Below are positions 1-12,648 of a stretch of 64,000 nt of DNA, in pieces; within the stretch, counting starts at the first letter, position 1, and each line of letters opens with the position of its first letter. The translations under genes and the position numbers were made by a program. The notes under the pieces are model-generated. The model searched no databases and was not told where the DNA came from. It was given only the letters and a program-made list of their open reading frames with translations. The stretch is from Luzula sylvatica (lineage: Eukaryota > Streptophyta > Magnoliopsida > Poales > Juncaceae), in contig CAMPEJ010000007.1 of the NCBI GenBank assembly GCA_946800325.1, positions 496,001-560,000 on the forward strand, read 5' to 3'.

Positions 1-124
1 TGAATCGTATCTTTTACCACATAACATTTCACCAAAATTTACAAACACTAAGAAAGTTTGTTTTTCGATTCAAAACAATCTGTTTATGCTTTGGGGAGTT
101 CAAATAACGTATTTTGAGATCATT
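1..124. repeat. Reference monomer (unit 0) of the satellite
   Basis: This unit is used as the coordinate system for all others. Landmarks are a 5' segment starting tgaatcgtatctttta, the near-invariant acataacatttc at 19-30, an AAAATTT tract at 34-40, ttttcgatt at 62-70, the G run at 93-96 and gatc at 118-121. The main variable positions are 1 (T, G or C), 18 (C or T), 37 (A or C), 50 (A or G), 61 (T or A), 71 (C or G), 80 (C or T), 109 (G, A or T), 115-116 and 121. The choice of position 1 is arbitrary, because the window boundary sets it and the array has no natural start. A restriction enzyme cutting GATC should give a 124-bp ladder, with the 248-bp steps coming from units with a changed position 120 or 121. 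Confidence 0.95.
41..61. repeat. Short potential hairpin inside each monomer
   Basis: The bases acaaac (41-46) and gtttgt (56-61) are perfect reverse complements separated by nine bases, giving a possible 6-bp stem. Three common variants break it: A44 to C (acacac type), C42 to G (agaaac type) and T61 to A, which usually accompanies A50 to G. The stem is short and AT-rich and so is weak on its own. It is listed because several of the recurrent linked substitutions fall in it. Confidence 0.4.
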
Positions 125-131
125 TGAATCG
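66..131. repeat. Nine-base inverted repeat recurring once per monomer
   Basis: The bases cgattcaaa at 66-74 are the exact reverse complement of tttgaatcg at 123-131, which spans the joint between two units. The pair recurs through the array wherever position 1 is T. The two arms alternate with gaps of 48 bases (66-74 to the next joint) and 58 bases (joint to 66-74). When position 1 is C, the joint itself becomes the 8-base palindrome attcgaat, so the long-range pairing is exchanged for a local dyad. When position 1 is G, both are weakened. Short dyads are reported in many centromeric satellites, but no function is shown here. Confidence 0.7.
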
Positions 132-3100
132 TATCTTTTACCACATAACATTTCACCAAAATTTACAAACACTGAGAAAGTTTGATTTTCGATTCAAAAC
201 AATCTGTTTATGCTTTGGGGAGTTCAAATAACATATTTTTAGATCATTGGAATCGTATCTTTTACCACATAACATTTCACCAAAATTTACAAACACTGAG
301 AAAGTTTGATTTTCGATTCAAAACAATCTGTTTCTGCTTTGGGGAGTTCAAATAACATATTTTTAGATCATTCGAATCGTATCTTTTACCACATAACATT
401 TCACCAAAATTTACAAACACTGAGAAAGTTTGTTTTTCGATTCAAAACAATCTGTTTATGCTTTGGGGAGTTCAAATAACGTATTTTGAGATCATTCGAA
501 TCGTATCTTTTACCACATAACATTTCACCAAAATTTACAAACACTAAGAAAGTTTGTTTTTCGATTCAAAACAATTTGTTTATGCTTTGGGGAGTTCAAA
601 TAACGTATTTTTAGATCATTCGAATCGTATCTTTTACCACATAACATTTCACCAAAATTTACAAACACTAAGAAAGTTTGTTTTTCGATTCAAAACAATC
701 TGTTTATGCTTTGGGGAGTTCAAATAACGTATTTTGAGATCATTTGAATCGTATCTTTTACCACATAACATTTCACCAAAATTTACAAACACTAAGAAAG
801 TTTGTTTTTCGATTCAAAACAATCTGTTTATGCTTTGGGGAGTTCAAATAACGTATTTTGAGATCATTTGAATCGTATCTTTTACCACATAACATTTCAC
901 CAAAATTTACAAACACTAAGAAAGTTTGTTTTTCGATTGAAAACAATTTGTTTATGCTTTCGGGAGTTCAAATAACGTATTTTTAGATCATTCGAATCGT
1001 ATCTTTTACCACATAACATTTCACCAAAATTTACAAACACTAAGAAAGTTTGTTTTTCGATTCAAAACAATCTGTTTATGCTTTGGGGAGTTCAAATAAC
1101 GTATTTTGAGATCATTGGAATCGTATCTTTTACTACATAACATTTCACCAATATTTACAAACACTAAGAAAGTTTGTTTTTCGATTCAAAACAATCTGTT
1201 TATGCTTTGGGGAGTTCAAATAACGTATTTTGAGATCATTGGAATCGTATCTTTTACTACATAACATTTCACCAAAATTTACAAACACTAAGAAAGTTTG
1301 TTTTTCGATTCAAAACAATCTGTTTATGCTTTGGGGAGTTCAAATAACGTATTTTGAGATCATTTGAATCGTATCTTTTACCACATAACATTTCACCAAA
1401 CATTACAAACACTAAGAAAGTTTGTTTTTCGATTCAAAACAATCTGTTTATGCTTTGGGGAATTCAAATAACGTATTTTGAGATTATTTGAATCGTATCT
1501 TTTACCACATAACATTTCACAAAAATTTACAAACACTAAGAAAGTTTGTTTTTCGATTCAAAACAATCTGTTTATGCTTTGGGGAGTTCAAATAACGTAT
1601 TTTGAGATCATTTGAATCGTATCTTTTACCACATAACATTTCACCAAAATTTACAAACACTAAGAAAGTTTGTTTTTCGATTGAAAACAATTTGTTTATG
1701 CTTTCGGGAGTTCAAATAACGTATTTTTAGATCATTCGAATCGTATCTTTTACCACATAACATTTCACCAAAATTTACAAACACTAAGAAAGTTTGTTTT
1801 TCGATTCAAAACAATCTGTTTATGCTTTGGGGAGTTCAAATAACGTATTTTGAGATCATTGGAATCGTATCTTTTACTACATAACATTTCACCAAAATTT
1901 ACAAACACTAAGAAAGTTTGTTTTTCGATTCAAAACAATCTGTTTATGCTTTGGGGAGTTCAAATAACGTATTTTGAGATCATTGGAATCGTATCTTTTA
2001 CTACATAACATTTCACCAAAATTTACAAACACTAAGAAAGTTTGTTTTTCGATTCAAAACAATCTGTTTATGCTTTGGGGAGTTCAAATAACGTATTTTG
2101 AGATCATTTGAATCGTATCTTTTACCACATAACATTTCACCAAACATTACAAACACTAAGAAAGTTTGTTTTTCGATTCAAAACAATCTGTTTATGCTTT
2201 GGGGAGTTCAAATAACGTATTTTGAGATTATTTGAATCGTATCTTTTACCACATAACATTTCACCAAAATTTACAAACACTAAGAAAGTTTGTTTTTCGA
2301 TTCAAAACAATCTGTTTATGCTTTGGGGAGTTCAAATAACGTATTTTGAGATCATTTGAATCGTATCTTTTACCACATAACATTTCACCAAAATTTACAA
2401 ACACTGAGAAAGTTTGATTTTCGATTCAAAACAATCTGTTTATGCTTTGGGGAGTTCAAATAACATATTTTTAGATCATTGGAATCGTATCTTTTACCAC
2501 ATAACATTTCACCAAAATTTACAAACACTGAGAAAGTTTGATTTTCGATTCAAAACAATCTGTTTATGCTTTGGGGAGTTCAAATAACATATTTTTAGAT
2601 CATTCGAATCGTATCTTTTACCACATAACATTTCACCAAAATTTACAAACACTGAGAAAGTTTGTTTTTCGATTCAAAACAATCTGTTTATGCTTTGGGG
2701 AGTTCAAATAACGTATTTTGAGATCATTCGAATCGTATCTTTTACCACATAACATTTCACCAAAATTTACAAACACTAAGAAAGTTTGTTTTTCGATTCA
2801 AAACAATCTGTTTATGCTTTGGGGAGTTCAAATAACGTATTTTGAGATCATTTGAATCGTATCTTTTACCACATAACATTTCACCAAAATTTACAAACAC
2901 TAAGAAAGTTTGTTTTTCGATTGAAAACAATTTGTTTATGCTTTCGGGAGTTCAAATAACGTATTTTTAGATCATTCGAATCGTATCTTTTACCACATAA
3001 CATTTCACCAAAATTTACAAACACTAAGAAAGTTTGTTTTTCGATTCAAAACAATCTGTTTATGCTTTGGGGAGTTCAAATAACGTATTTTGAGATCATT

Positions 3101-3472
3101 GGAATCGTATCTTTTACTACATAACATTTCACCAAAATTTACAAACACTAAGAAAGTTTGTTTTTCGATTCAAAACAATCTGTTTATGCTTTGGGGAGTT
3201 CAAATAACGTATTTTGAGATCATTGGAATCGTATCTTTTACTACATAACATTTCACCAAAATTTACAAACACTAAGAAAGTTTGTTTTTCGATTCAAAAC
3301 AATCTGTTTATGCTTTGGGGAGTTCAAATAACGTATTTTGAGATCATTTGAATCGTATCTTTTACCACATAACATTTCACCAAACATTACAAACACTAAG
3401 AAAGTTTGTTTTTCGATTCAAAACAATCTGTTTATGCTTTGGGGAGTTCAAATAACGTATTTTGAGATTATT

Positions 3473-6400
3473 TGAATCGTATCTTTTACCACATAACATT
3501 TCACCAAAATTTACAAACACTAAGAAAGTTTGTTTTTCGATTCAAAACAATCTGTTTATGCTTTGGGGAGTTCAAATAACGTATTTTGAGATCATTTGAA
3601 TCGTATATTTTACCACATAACATTTCACCAAAATTTACAAACACTGAGAAAGTTTGATTTTCGATTCAAAACAATCTGTTTATGCTTTGGGGAGTTCAAA
3701 TAACATATTTTTAGATCATTGGAATCGTATCTTTTACCACATAACATTTCACCAAAATTTACAAACACTGAGAAAGTTTGATTTTCGATTCAAAACAATC
3801 TGTTTATGCTTTGGGGAGTTCAAATAACATATTTTTAGATCATTCGAATCGTATCTTTTACCACATAACATTTCACCAAAATTTACAAACACTGAGAAAG
3901 TTTGTTTTTCGATTCAAAACAATCTGTTTATGCTTTGGGGAGTTCAAATAACGTATTTTGAGATCATTCGAATCGTATCTTTTACCACATAACATTTCAC
4001 CAAAATTTACAAACACTAAGAAAGTTTGTTTTTCGATTCAAAACAATTTGTTTATGCTTTGGGGAGTTCAAATAACGTATTTTTAGATCATTCGAATCGT
4101 ATCTTTTACCACATAACATTTCACCAAAATTTACAAACACTAAGAAAGTTTGTTTTTCGATTCAAAACAATCTGTTTATGCTTTGGGGAGTTCAAATAAC
4201 GTATTTTGAGATCATTTGAATCGTATCTTTTACCACATAACATTTCACCAAAATTTACAAACACTAAGAAAGTTTGTTTTTCGATTCAAAACAATCTGTT
4301 TATGCTTTGGGGAGTTCAAATAACGTATTTTGAGATCATTTGAATCGTATCTTTTACCACATAACATTTCACCAAAATTTACAAACACTAAGAAAGTTTG
4401 TTTTTCGATTGAAAACAATTTGTTTATGCTTTCGGGAGTTCAAATAACGTATTTTTAGATCATTCGAATCGTATCTTTTACCACATAACATTTCACCAAA
4501 ATTTACAAACACTAAGAAAGTTTGTTTTTCGATTCAAAACAATCTGTTTATGCTTTGGGGAGTTCAAATAACGTATTTTGAGATCATTGGAATCGTATCT
4601 TTTACTACATAACATTTCACCAAAATTTACAAACACTAAGAAAGTTTGTTTTTCGATTCAAAACAATCTGTTTATGCTTTGGGGAGTTCAAATAACGTAT
4701 TTTGAGATTATTTGAATCGTATCTTTTACCACATAACATTTCACCAAAATTTACAAACACTAAGAAAGTTTGTTTTTCGATTCAAAACAATCTGTTTATG
4801 CTTTGGGGAGTTCAAATAACGTATTTTGAGATCATTTGAATCGTATATTTTACCACATAACATTTCACCAAAATTTACAAACACTGAGAAAGTTTGATTT
4901 TCGATTCAAAACAATCTGTTTATGCTTTGGGGAGTTCAAATAACATATTTTTAGATCATTGGAATCGTATCTTTTACCACATAACATTTCACCAAAATTT
5001 ACAAACACTGAGAAAGTTTGATTTTCGATTCAAAACAATCTGTTTATGCTTTGGGGAGTTCAAATAACATATTTTTAGATCATTCGAATCGTATCTTTTA
5101 CCACATAACATTTCACCAAAATTTACAAACACTGAGAAAGTTTGTTTTTCGATTCAAAACAATCTGTTTATGCTTTGGGGAGTTCAAATAACGTATTTTG
5201 AGATCATTCGAATCGTATCTTTTACCACATAACATTTCACCAAAATTTACAAACACTAAGAAAGTTTGTTTTTCGATTCAAAACAATTTGTTTATGCTTT
5301 GGGGAGTTCAAATAACGTATTTTTAGATCATTCGAATCGTATCTTTTACCACATAACATTTCACCAAAATTTACAAACACTAAGAAAGTTTGTTTTTCGA
5401 TTCAAAACAATCTGTTTATGCTTTGGGGAGTTCAAATAACGTATTTTGAGATCATTTGAATCGTATCTTTTACCACATAACATTTCACCAAAATTTACAA
5501 ACACTAAGAAAGTTTGTTTTTCGATTCAAAACAATCTGTTTATGCTTTGGGGAGTTCAAATAACGTATTTTGAGATCATTTGAATCGTATCTTTTACCAC
5601 ATAACATTTCACCAAAATTTACAAACACTAAGAAAGTTTGTTTTTCGATTGAAAACAATTTGTTTATGCTTTCGGGAGTTCAAATAACGTATTTTTAGAT
5701 CATTCGAATCGTATCTTTTACCACATAACATTTCACCAAAATTTACAAACACTAAGAAAGTTTGTTTTTCGATTCAAAACAATCTGTTTATGCTTTGGGG
5801 AGTTCAAATAACGTATTTTGAGATCATTGGAATCGTATCTTTTACTACATAACATTTCACCAATATTTACAAACACTAAGAAAGTTTGTTTTTCGATTCA
5901 AAACAATCTGTTTATGCTTTGGGGAGTTCAAATAACGTATTTTGAGATCATTGGAATCGTATCTTTTACTACATAACATTTCACCAAAATTTACAAACAC
6001 TAAGAAAGTTTGTTTTTCGATTCAAAACAATCTGTTTATGCTTTGGGGAGTTCAAATAACGTATTTTGAGATCATTTGAATCGTATCTTTTACCACATAA
6101 CATTTCACCAAACTTTACAAACACTAAGAAAGTTTGTTTTTCGATTCAAAACAATCTGTTTATGCTTTGGGGAGTTCAAATAACGTATTTTGAGATTATT
6201 TGAATCGTATCTTTTACCACATAACATTTCACCAAAATTTACAAACACTAAGAAAGTTTGTTTTTCGATTCAAAACAATCTGTTTATGCTTTGGGGAGTT
6301 CAAATAACGTATTTTGAGATCATTTGAATCGTATCTTTTACCACATAACATTTCACCAAAATTTACAAACACTGAGAAAGTTTGATTTTCGATTCAAAAC

Positions 6401-8060
6401 AGTCTGTTTATGCTTTGGGGAGTTCAAATAACATATTTTTAGATCATTTGAATCGTATCTTTTACCACATAACATTTCACCAAAATTTACAAACACTGAG
6501 AAAGTTTGATTTTCGATTCAAAACAATCTGTTTATGCTTTGGGGAGTTCAAATAACATATTTTTAGATCATTCGAATCGTATCTTTTACCACATAACATT
6601 TCACCAAAATTTACAAACACTGAGAAAGTTTGTTTTTCGATTCAAAACAATCTGTTTATGCTTTGGGGAGTTCAAATAACGTATTTTGAGATCATTCGAA
6701 TCGTATCTTTTACCACATAACATTTCACCAAAATTTACAAACACTAAGAAAGTTTGTTTTTCGATTCAAAACAATTTGTTTATGCTTTGGGGAGTTCAAA
6801 TAACGTATTTTTAGATCATTCGAATCGTATCTTTTACCACATAACATTTCACCAAAATTTACAAACACTAAGAAAGTTTGTTTTTCGATTCAAAACAATC
6901 TGTTTATGCTTTGGGGAGTTCAAATAACGTATTTTGAGATCATTTGAATCGTATCTTTTACTACATAACATTTCACCAAAATTTACAAACACTAAGAAAG
7001 TTTGTTTTTCGATTCAAAACAATCTGTTTATGCTTTGGGGAGTTCAAATAACGTATTTTGAGATCATTTGATTCGTATCTTTTACCACATAACATTTCAC
7101 CAAAATTTACAAACACTAAGAAACTTTGTTTTTCGATTCAAAACAATCTGTTTATGCTTTGTGGAGTTCAAATAACGTATTTTGAGATAATTTGAATCGT
7201 ATCTTTTACCACATAACATTTTACCAAAATTTACAAACACTAAGAAAGTTTGTTTTTCGATTCAAAACAATCTGTTTATGCTTTGGGGAGTTCAAATAAC
7301 GTATTTTGAGATCATTTGAATCGTATCTTTTACCACATAACATTTCACCAAAATTTACAAACACTAAGAAAGTTTGTTTTTCGATTCAAAACAATTTGTT
7401 TATGCTTTGGGGAGTCCAAATAACGTATTTTGAGACCATTCGAATCGTATCTTTTACCACATAACATTTCACCAAAATTTACAAACGCTAAGAAAGTTTG
7501 TTTTTCGATTCAAAACAATCTGTTTATGCTTTGGGGAGTTCAAATAACGTATTTTGAGATCATTTGAATCGTATCTTTTACTACATAACATTTCACCAAA
7601 ATTTACAAACGCTGAGAAAGTTTGTTTTTCGATTCAAATAAATCTGTTTATGCTTTGGGGAGTTCAAATAACGTATTTTGAGATCATTTGAATCGTATCT
7701 TTTACCACATAACATTTCACCAAAATTTACAAACACTGAGAAAGTTTGATTTTCGATTCAAAACAATCTGTTTATGCTTTGGGGAGTTCAAATAACGTAT
7801 TTTGAGATCATTCGAATCGTATCTTTTACTACATAACATTTCACCAAAATTTACAAACACTGAGAAAGTTTGTTTTTCGATTCAAAACAATTTGTTTATG
7901 CTTTGGGGAGTCCAAATAACGTATTTTGAGATCATTCGAATCGTATCTTTTACCACATAACATTTCACCAAAATTTACAAACACTAAGAAAGTTTGTTTT
8001 TCGATTCAAAACAATCTGTTTATGCTTTGGGGAGTTCAAATAACGTATTTTGAGATTATT
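3473..8060. repeat. Block b, copy 1 of a 37-monomer (4,588-bp) tandem duplication (units 28-64)
   Basis: Rare substitutions here recur exactly 4,588 bp later. These are T36 in unit 47 (again in 84), G78 (cagtctg) in unit 51 (again in 88), the T4 unit 57 with a changed aaacttt and gtggag (again in 94), C120 (gagaccatt) in unit 59 (again in 96), and caaata in unit 61 (again in 98). The G71/C93 units 35 and 45 match 72 and 82, and the A11 (gtatatttt) units 29 and 39 match 66 and 76. Within the block the 10-unit return (29 to 39, 35 to 45) and the 12-unit order (39 to 51) are both visible, so the block is itself built from smaller HORs. The last unit, 64, is chimeric. Confidence 0.88.
7317..7440. 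repeat. Marker monomer C120 (gagaccatt), first of nine copies
   Basis: C120 destroys the usual gatc. The unit also has T80 and, in early copies, C100 (agtcc). Copies start at 7317, 11905, 17609, 18725, 20461, 26289, 31249, 41045 and 50097. Copies up to 26289 keep C100 while the last three have T100, so the series splits into an older and a newer type around 31 kb. From 11905 onward all but two copies lie exactly ten units before a G21/atttaatc unit. Confidence 0.82.
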
Positions 8061-11000
8061 TGAATCGTATCTTTTACCACATAACATTTCACCAAAATTT
8101 ACAAACACTAAGAAAGTTTGTTTTTCGATTCAAAACAATCTGTTTATGCTTTGGGGAGTTCAAATAACGTATTTTGAGATCATTTGAATCGTATATTTTA
8201 CCACATAACATTTCACCAAAATTTACAAACACTGAGAAAGTTTGATTTTCGATTCAAAACAATCTGTTTATGCTTTGGGGAGTTCAAATAACATATTTTT
8301 AGATCATTGGAATCGTATCTTTTACCACATAACATTTCACCAAAATTTACAAACACTGAGAAAGTTTGATTTTCGATTCAAAACAATCTGTTTATGCTTT
8401 GGGGAGTTCAAATAACATATTTTTAGATCATTCGAATCGTATCTTTTACCACATAACATTTCACCAAAATTTACAAACACTGAGAAAGTTTGTTTTTCGA
8501 TTCAAAACAATCTGTTTATGCTTTGGGGAGTTCAAATAACGTATTTTGAGATCATTCGAATCGTATCTTTTACCACATAACATTTCACCAAAATTTACAA
8601 ACACTAAGAAAGTTTGTTTTTCGATTCAAAACAATTTGTTTATGCTTTGGGGAGTTCAAATAACGTATTTTTAGATCATTCGAATCGTATCTTTTACCAC
8701 ATAACATTTCACCAAAATTTACAAACACTAAGAAAGTTTGTTTTTCGATTCAAAACAATCTGTTTATGCTTTGGGGAGTTCAAATAACGTATTTTGAGAT
8801 CATTTGAATCGTATCTTTTACCACATAACATTTCACCAAAATTTACAAACACTAAGAAAGTTTGTTTTTCGATTCAAAACAATCTGTTTATGCTTTGGGG
8901 AGTTCAAATAACGTATTTTGAGATCATTTGAATCGTATCTTTTACCACATAACATTTCACCAAAATTTACAAACACTAAGAAAGTTTGTTTTTCGATTGA
9001 AAACAATTTGTTTATGCTTTCGGGAGTTCAAATAACGTATTTTTAGATCATTCGAATCGTATCTTTTACCACATAACATTTCACCAAAATTTACAAACAC
9101 TAAGAAAGTTTGTTTTTCGATTCAAAACAATCTGTTTATGCTTTGGGGAGTTCAAATAACGTATTTTGAGATCATTGGAATCGTATCTTTTACTACATAA
9201 CATTTCACCAAAATTTACAAACACTAAGAAAGTTTGTTTTTCGATTCAAAACAATCTGTTTATGCTTTGGGGAGTTCAAATAACGTATTTTGAGATTATT
9301 TGAATCGTATCTTTTACCACATAACATTTCACCAAAATTTACAAACACTAAGAAAGTTTGTTTTTCGATTCAAAACAATCTGTTTATGCTTTGGGGAGTT
9401 CAAATAACGTATTTTGAGATCATTTGAATCGTATATTTTACCACATAACATTTCACCAAAATTTACAAACACTGAGAAAGTTTGATTTTCGATTCAAAAC
9501 AATCTGTTTATGCTTTGGGGAGTTCAAATAACATATTTTTAGATCATTGGAATCGTATCTTTTACCACATAACATTTCACCAAAATTTACAAACACTGAG
9601 AAAGTTTGATTTTCGATTCAAAACAATCTGTTTATGCTTTGGGGAGTTCAAATAACATATTTTTAGATCATTCGAATCGTATCTTTTACCACATAACATT
9701 TCACCAAAATTTACAAACACTGAGAAAGTTTGTTTTTCGATTCAAAACAATCTGTTTATGCTTTGGGGAGTTCAAATAACGTATTTTGAGATCATTCGAA
9801 TCGTATCTTTTACCACATAACATTTCACCAAAATTTACAAACACTAAGAAAGTTTGTTTTTCGATTCAAAACAATTTGTTTATGCTTTGGGGAGTTCAAA
9901 TAACGTATTTTTAGATCATTCGAATCGTATCTTTTACCACATAACATTTCACCAAAATTTACAAACACTAAGAAAGTTTGTTTTTCGATTCAAAACAATC
10001 TGTTTATGCTTTGGGGAGTTCAAATAACGTATTTTGAGATCATTTGAATCGTATCTTTTACCACATAACATTTCACCAAAATTTACAAACACTAAGAAAG
10101 TTTGTTTTTCGATTCAAAACAATCTGTTTATGCTTTGGGGAGTTCAAATAACGTATTTTGAGATCATTTGAATCGTATCTTTTACCACATAACATTTCAC
10201 CAAAATTTACAAACACTAAGAAAGTTTGTTTTTCGATTGAAAACAATTTGTTTATGCTTTCGGGAGTTCAAATAACGTATTTTTAGATCATTCGAATCGT
10301 ATCTTTTACCACATAACATTTCACCAAAATTTACAAACACTAAGAAAGTTTGTTTTTCGATTCAAAACAATCTGTTTATGCTTTGGGGAGTTCAAATAAC
10401 GTATTTTGAGATCATTGGAATCGTATCTTTTACTACATAACATTTCACCAATATTTACAAACACTAAGAAAGTTTGTTTTTCGATTCAAAACAATCTGTT
10501 TATGCTTTGGGGAGTTCAAATAACGTATTTTGAGATCATTGGAATCGTATCTTTTACTACATAACATTTCACCAAAATTTACAAACACTAAGAAAGTTTG
10601 TTTTTCGATTCAAAACAATCTGTTTATGCTTTGGGGAGTTCAAATAACGTATTTTGAGATCATTTGAATCGTATCTTTTACCACATAACATTTCACCAAA
10701 CTTTACAAACACTAAGAAAGTTTGTTTTTCGATTCAAAACAATCTGTTTATGCTTTGGGGAGTTCAAATAACGTATTTTGAGATTATTTGAATCGTATCT
10801 TTTACCACATAACATTTCACCAAAATTTACAAACACTAAGAAAGTTTGTTTTTCGATTCAAAACAATCTGTTTATGCTTTGGGGAGTTCAAATAACGTAT
10901 TTTGAGATCATTTGAATCGTATCTTTTACCACATAACATTTCACCAAAATTTACAAACACTGAGAAAGTTTGATTTTCGATTCAAAACAGTCTGTTTATG

Positions 11001-12648
11001 CTTTGGGGAGTTCAAATAACATATTTTTAGATCATTTGAATCGTATCTTTTACCACATAACATTTCACCAAAATTTACAAACACTGAGAAAGTTTGATTT
11101 TCGATTCAAAACAATCTGTTTATGCTTTGGGGAGTTCAAATAACATATTTTTAGATCATTCGAATCGTATCTTTTACCACATAACATTTCACCAAAATTT
11201 ACAAACACTGAGAAAGTTTGTTTTTCGATTCAAAACAATCTGTTTATGCTTTGGGGAGTTCAAATAACGTATTTTGAGATCATTCGAATCGTATCTTTTA
11301 CCACATAACATTTCACCAAAATTTACAAACACTAAGAAAGTTTGTTTTTCGATTCAAAACAATTTGTTTATGCTTTGGGGAGTTCAAATAACGTATTTTT
11401 AGATCATTCGAATCGTATCTTTTACCACATAACATTTCACCAAAATTTACAAACACTAAGAAAGTTTGTTTTTCGATTCAAAACAATCTGTTTATGCTTT
11501 GGGGAGTTCAAATAACGTATTTTGAGATCATTTGAATCGTATCTTTTACTACATAACATTTCACCAAAATTTACAAACACTAAGAAAGTTTGTTTTTCGA
11601 TTCAAAACAATCTGTTTATGCTTTGGGGAGTTCAAATAACGTATTTTGAGATCATTTGATTCGTATCTTTTACCACATAACATTTCACCAAAATTTACAA
11701 ACACTAAGAAACTTTGTTTTTCGATTCAAAACAATCTGTTTATGCTTTGTGGAGTTCAAATAACGTATTTTGAGATAATTTGAATCGTATCTTTTACCAC
11801 ATAACATTTTACCAAAATTTACAAACACTAAGAAAGTTTGTTTTTCGATTCAAAACAATCTGTTTATGCTTTGGGGAGTTCAAATAACGTATTTTGAGAT
11901 CATTTGAATCGTATCTTTTACCACATAACATTTCACCAAAATTTACAAACACTAAGAAAGTTTGTTTTTCGATTCAAAACAATTTGTTTATGCTTTGGGG
12001 AGTCCAAATAACGTATTTTGAGACCATTCGAATCGTATCTTTTACCACATAACATTTCACCAAAATTTACAAACGCTAAGAAAGTTTGTTTTTCGATTCA
12101 AAACAATCTGTTTATGCTTTGGGGAGTTCAAATAACGTATTTTGAGATCATTTGAATCGTATCTTTTACTACATAACATTTCACCAAAATTTACAAACGC
12201 TGAGAAAGTTTGTTTTTCGATTCAAATAAATCTGTTTATGCTTTGGGGAGTTCAAATAACGTATTTTGAGATCATTTGAATCGTATCTTTTACCACATAA
12301 CATTTCACCAAAATTTACAAACACTGAGAAAGTTTGATTTTCGATTCAAAACAATCTGTTTATGCTTTGGGGAGTTCAAATAACGTATTTTGAGATCATT
12401 CGAATCGTATCTTTTACTACATAACATTTCACCAAAATTTACAAACACTGAGAAAGTTTGTTTTTCGATTCAAAACAATTTGTTTATGCTTTGGGGAGTC
12501 CAAATAACGTATTTTGAGATCATTCGAATCGTATCTTTTACCACATAACATTTCACCAAAATTTACAAACACTAAGAAAGTTTGTTTTTCGATTCAAAAC
12601 AATCTGTTTATGCTTTGGGGAGTTCAAATAACGTATTTTGAGATCATT
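8061..12648. repeat. Block b, copy 2 of the 37-monomer duplication (units 65-101)
   Basis: This copy follows copy 1 directly and reproduces all its rare markers at a constant offset of 4,588 bp. I noticed no private differences at the marker sites, although I did not compare every base. The copies part at the last unit: unit 64 ends gattatt, whereas unit 101 ends gatcatt and leads into a G1/T18 unit with T109. Copies this alike imply a very recent duplication in the organism, or possibly an assembly error; the sequence alone cannot separate the two. Confidence 0.87.

Larger units (their letters stand above)
1..3472. repeat. Block a: 12-monomer HOR with 6- and 10-monomer returns (units 0-27)
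   Basis: The order of monomer types suggests a 12-unit (1,488 bp) higher-order repeat. It comprises three units with G50 (mostly also A61 and A109), then a T80/T116 unit, two plain units, a unit with G71, T80 and C93, a C1 unit, two G1/T18 units, a C37 unit ending gattatt, and a plain unit. The G71/C93 unit lies at units 7, 13 and 23, and the C37 (caaacatt) unit at 11, 17 and 27. Both therefore return first after 6 and then after 10 units, showing partial losses of the 12-unit order. Unit 9 carries a private-looking T36 (accaatattt) that reappears in units 47 and 84. No gene or unique sequence is present. Confidence 0.8.

Noticed and set aside
64..80. CENP-B box
   Set aside because: The left part fits the TTCGnnnnA pattern, but the required CGGG on the right is replaced by ACAA in the consensus. 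The cggg seen in some units at 93-96 is about 20 bases too far away.
93..98. Ribosome binding site or promoter (ggggag and AT-rich tracts)
   Set aside because: The motif recurs once per unit with no start codon or open frame behind it, and AT-rich boxes are expected by composition.
12..115. A-tract phasing giving strong curvature
   Set aside because: A/T tracts have centres near 13, 37, 63, 73 and 113; the spacings are not consistent multiples of one helical turn, so I would not claim curvature without a calculation.
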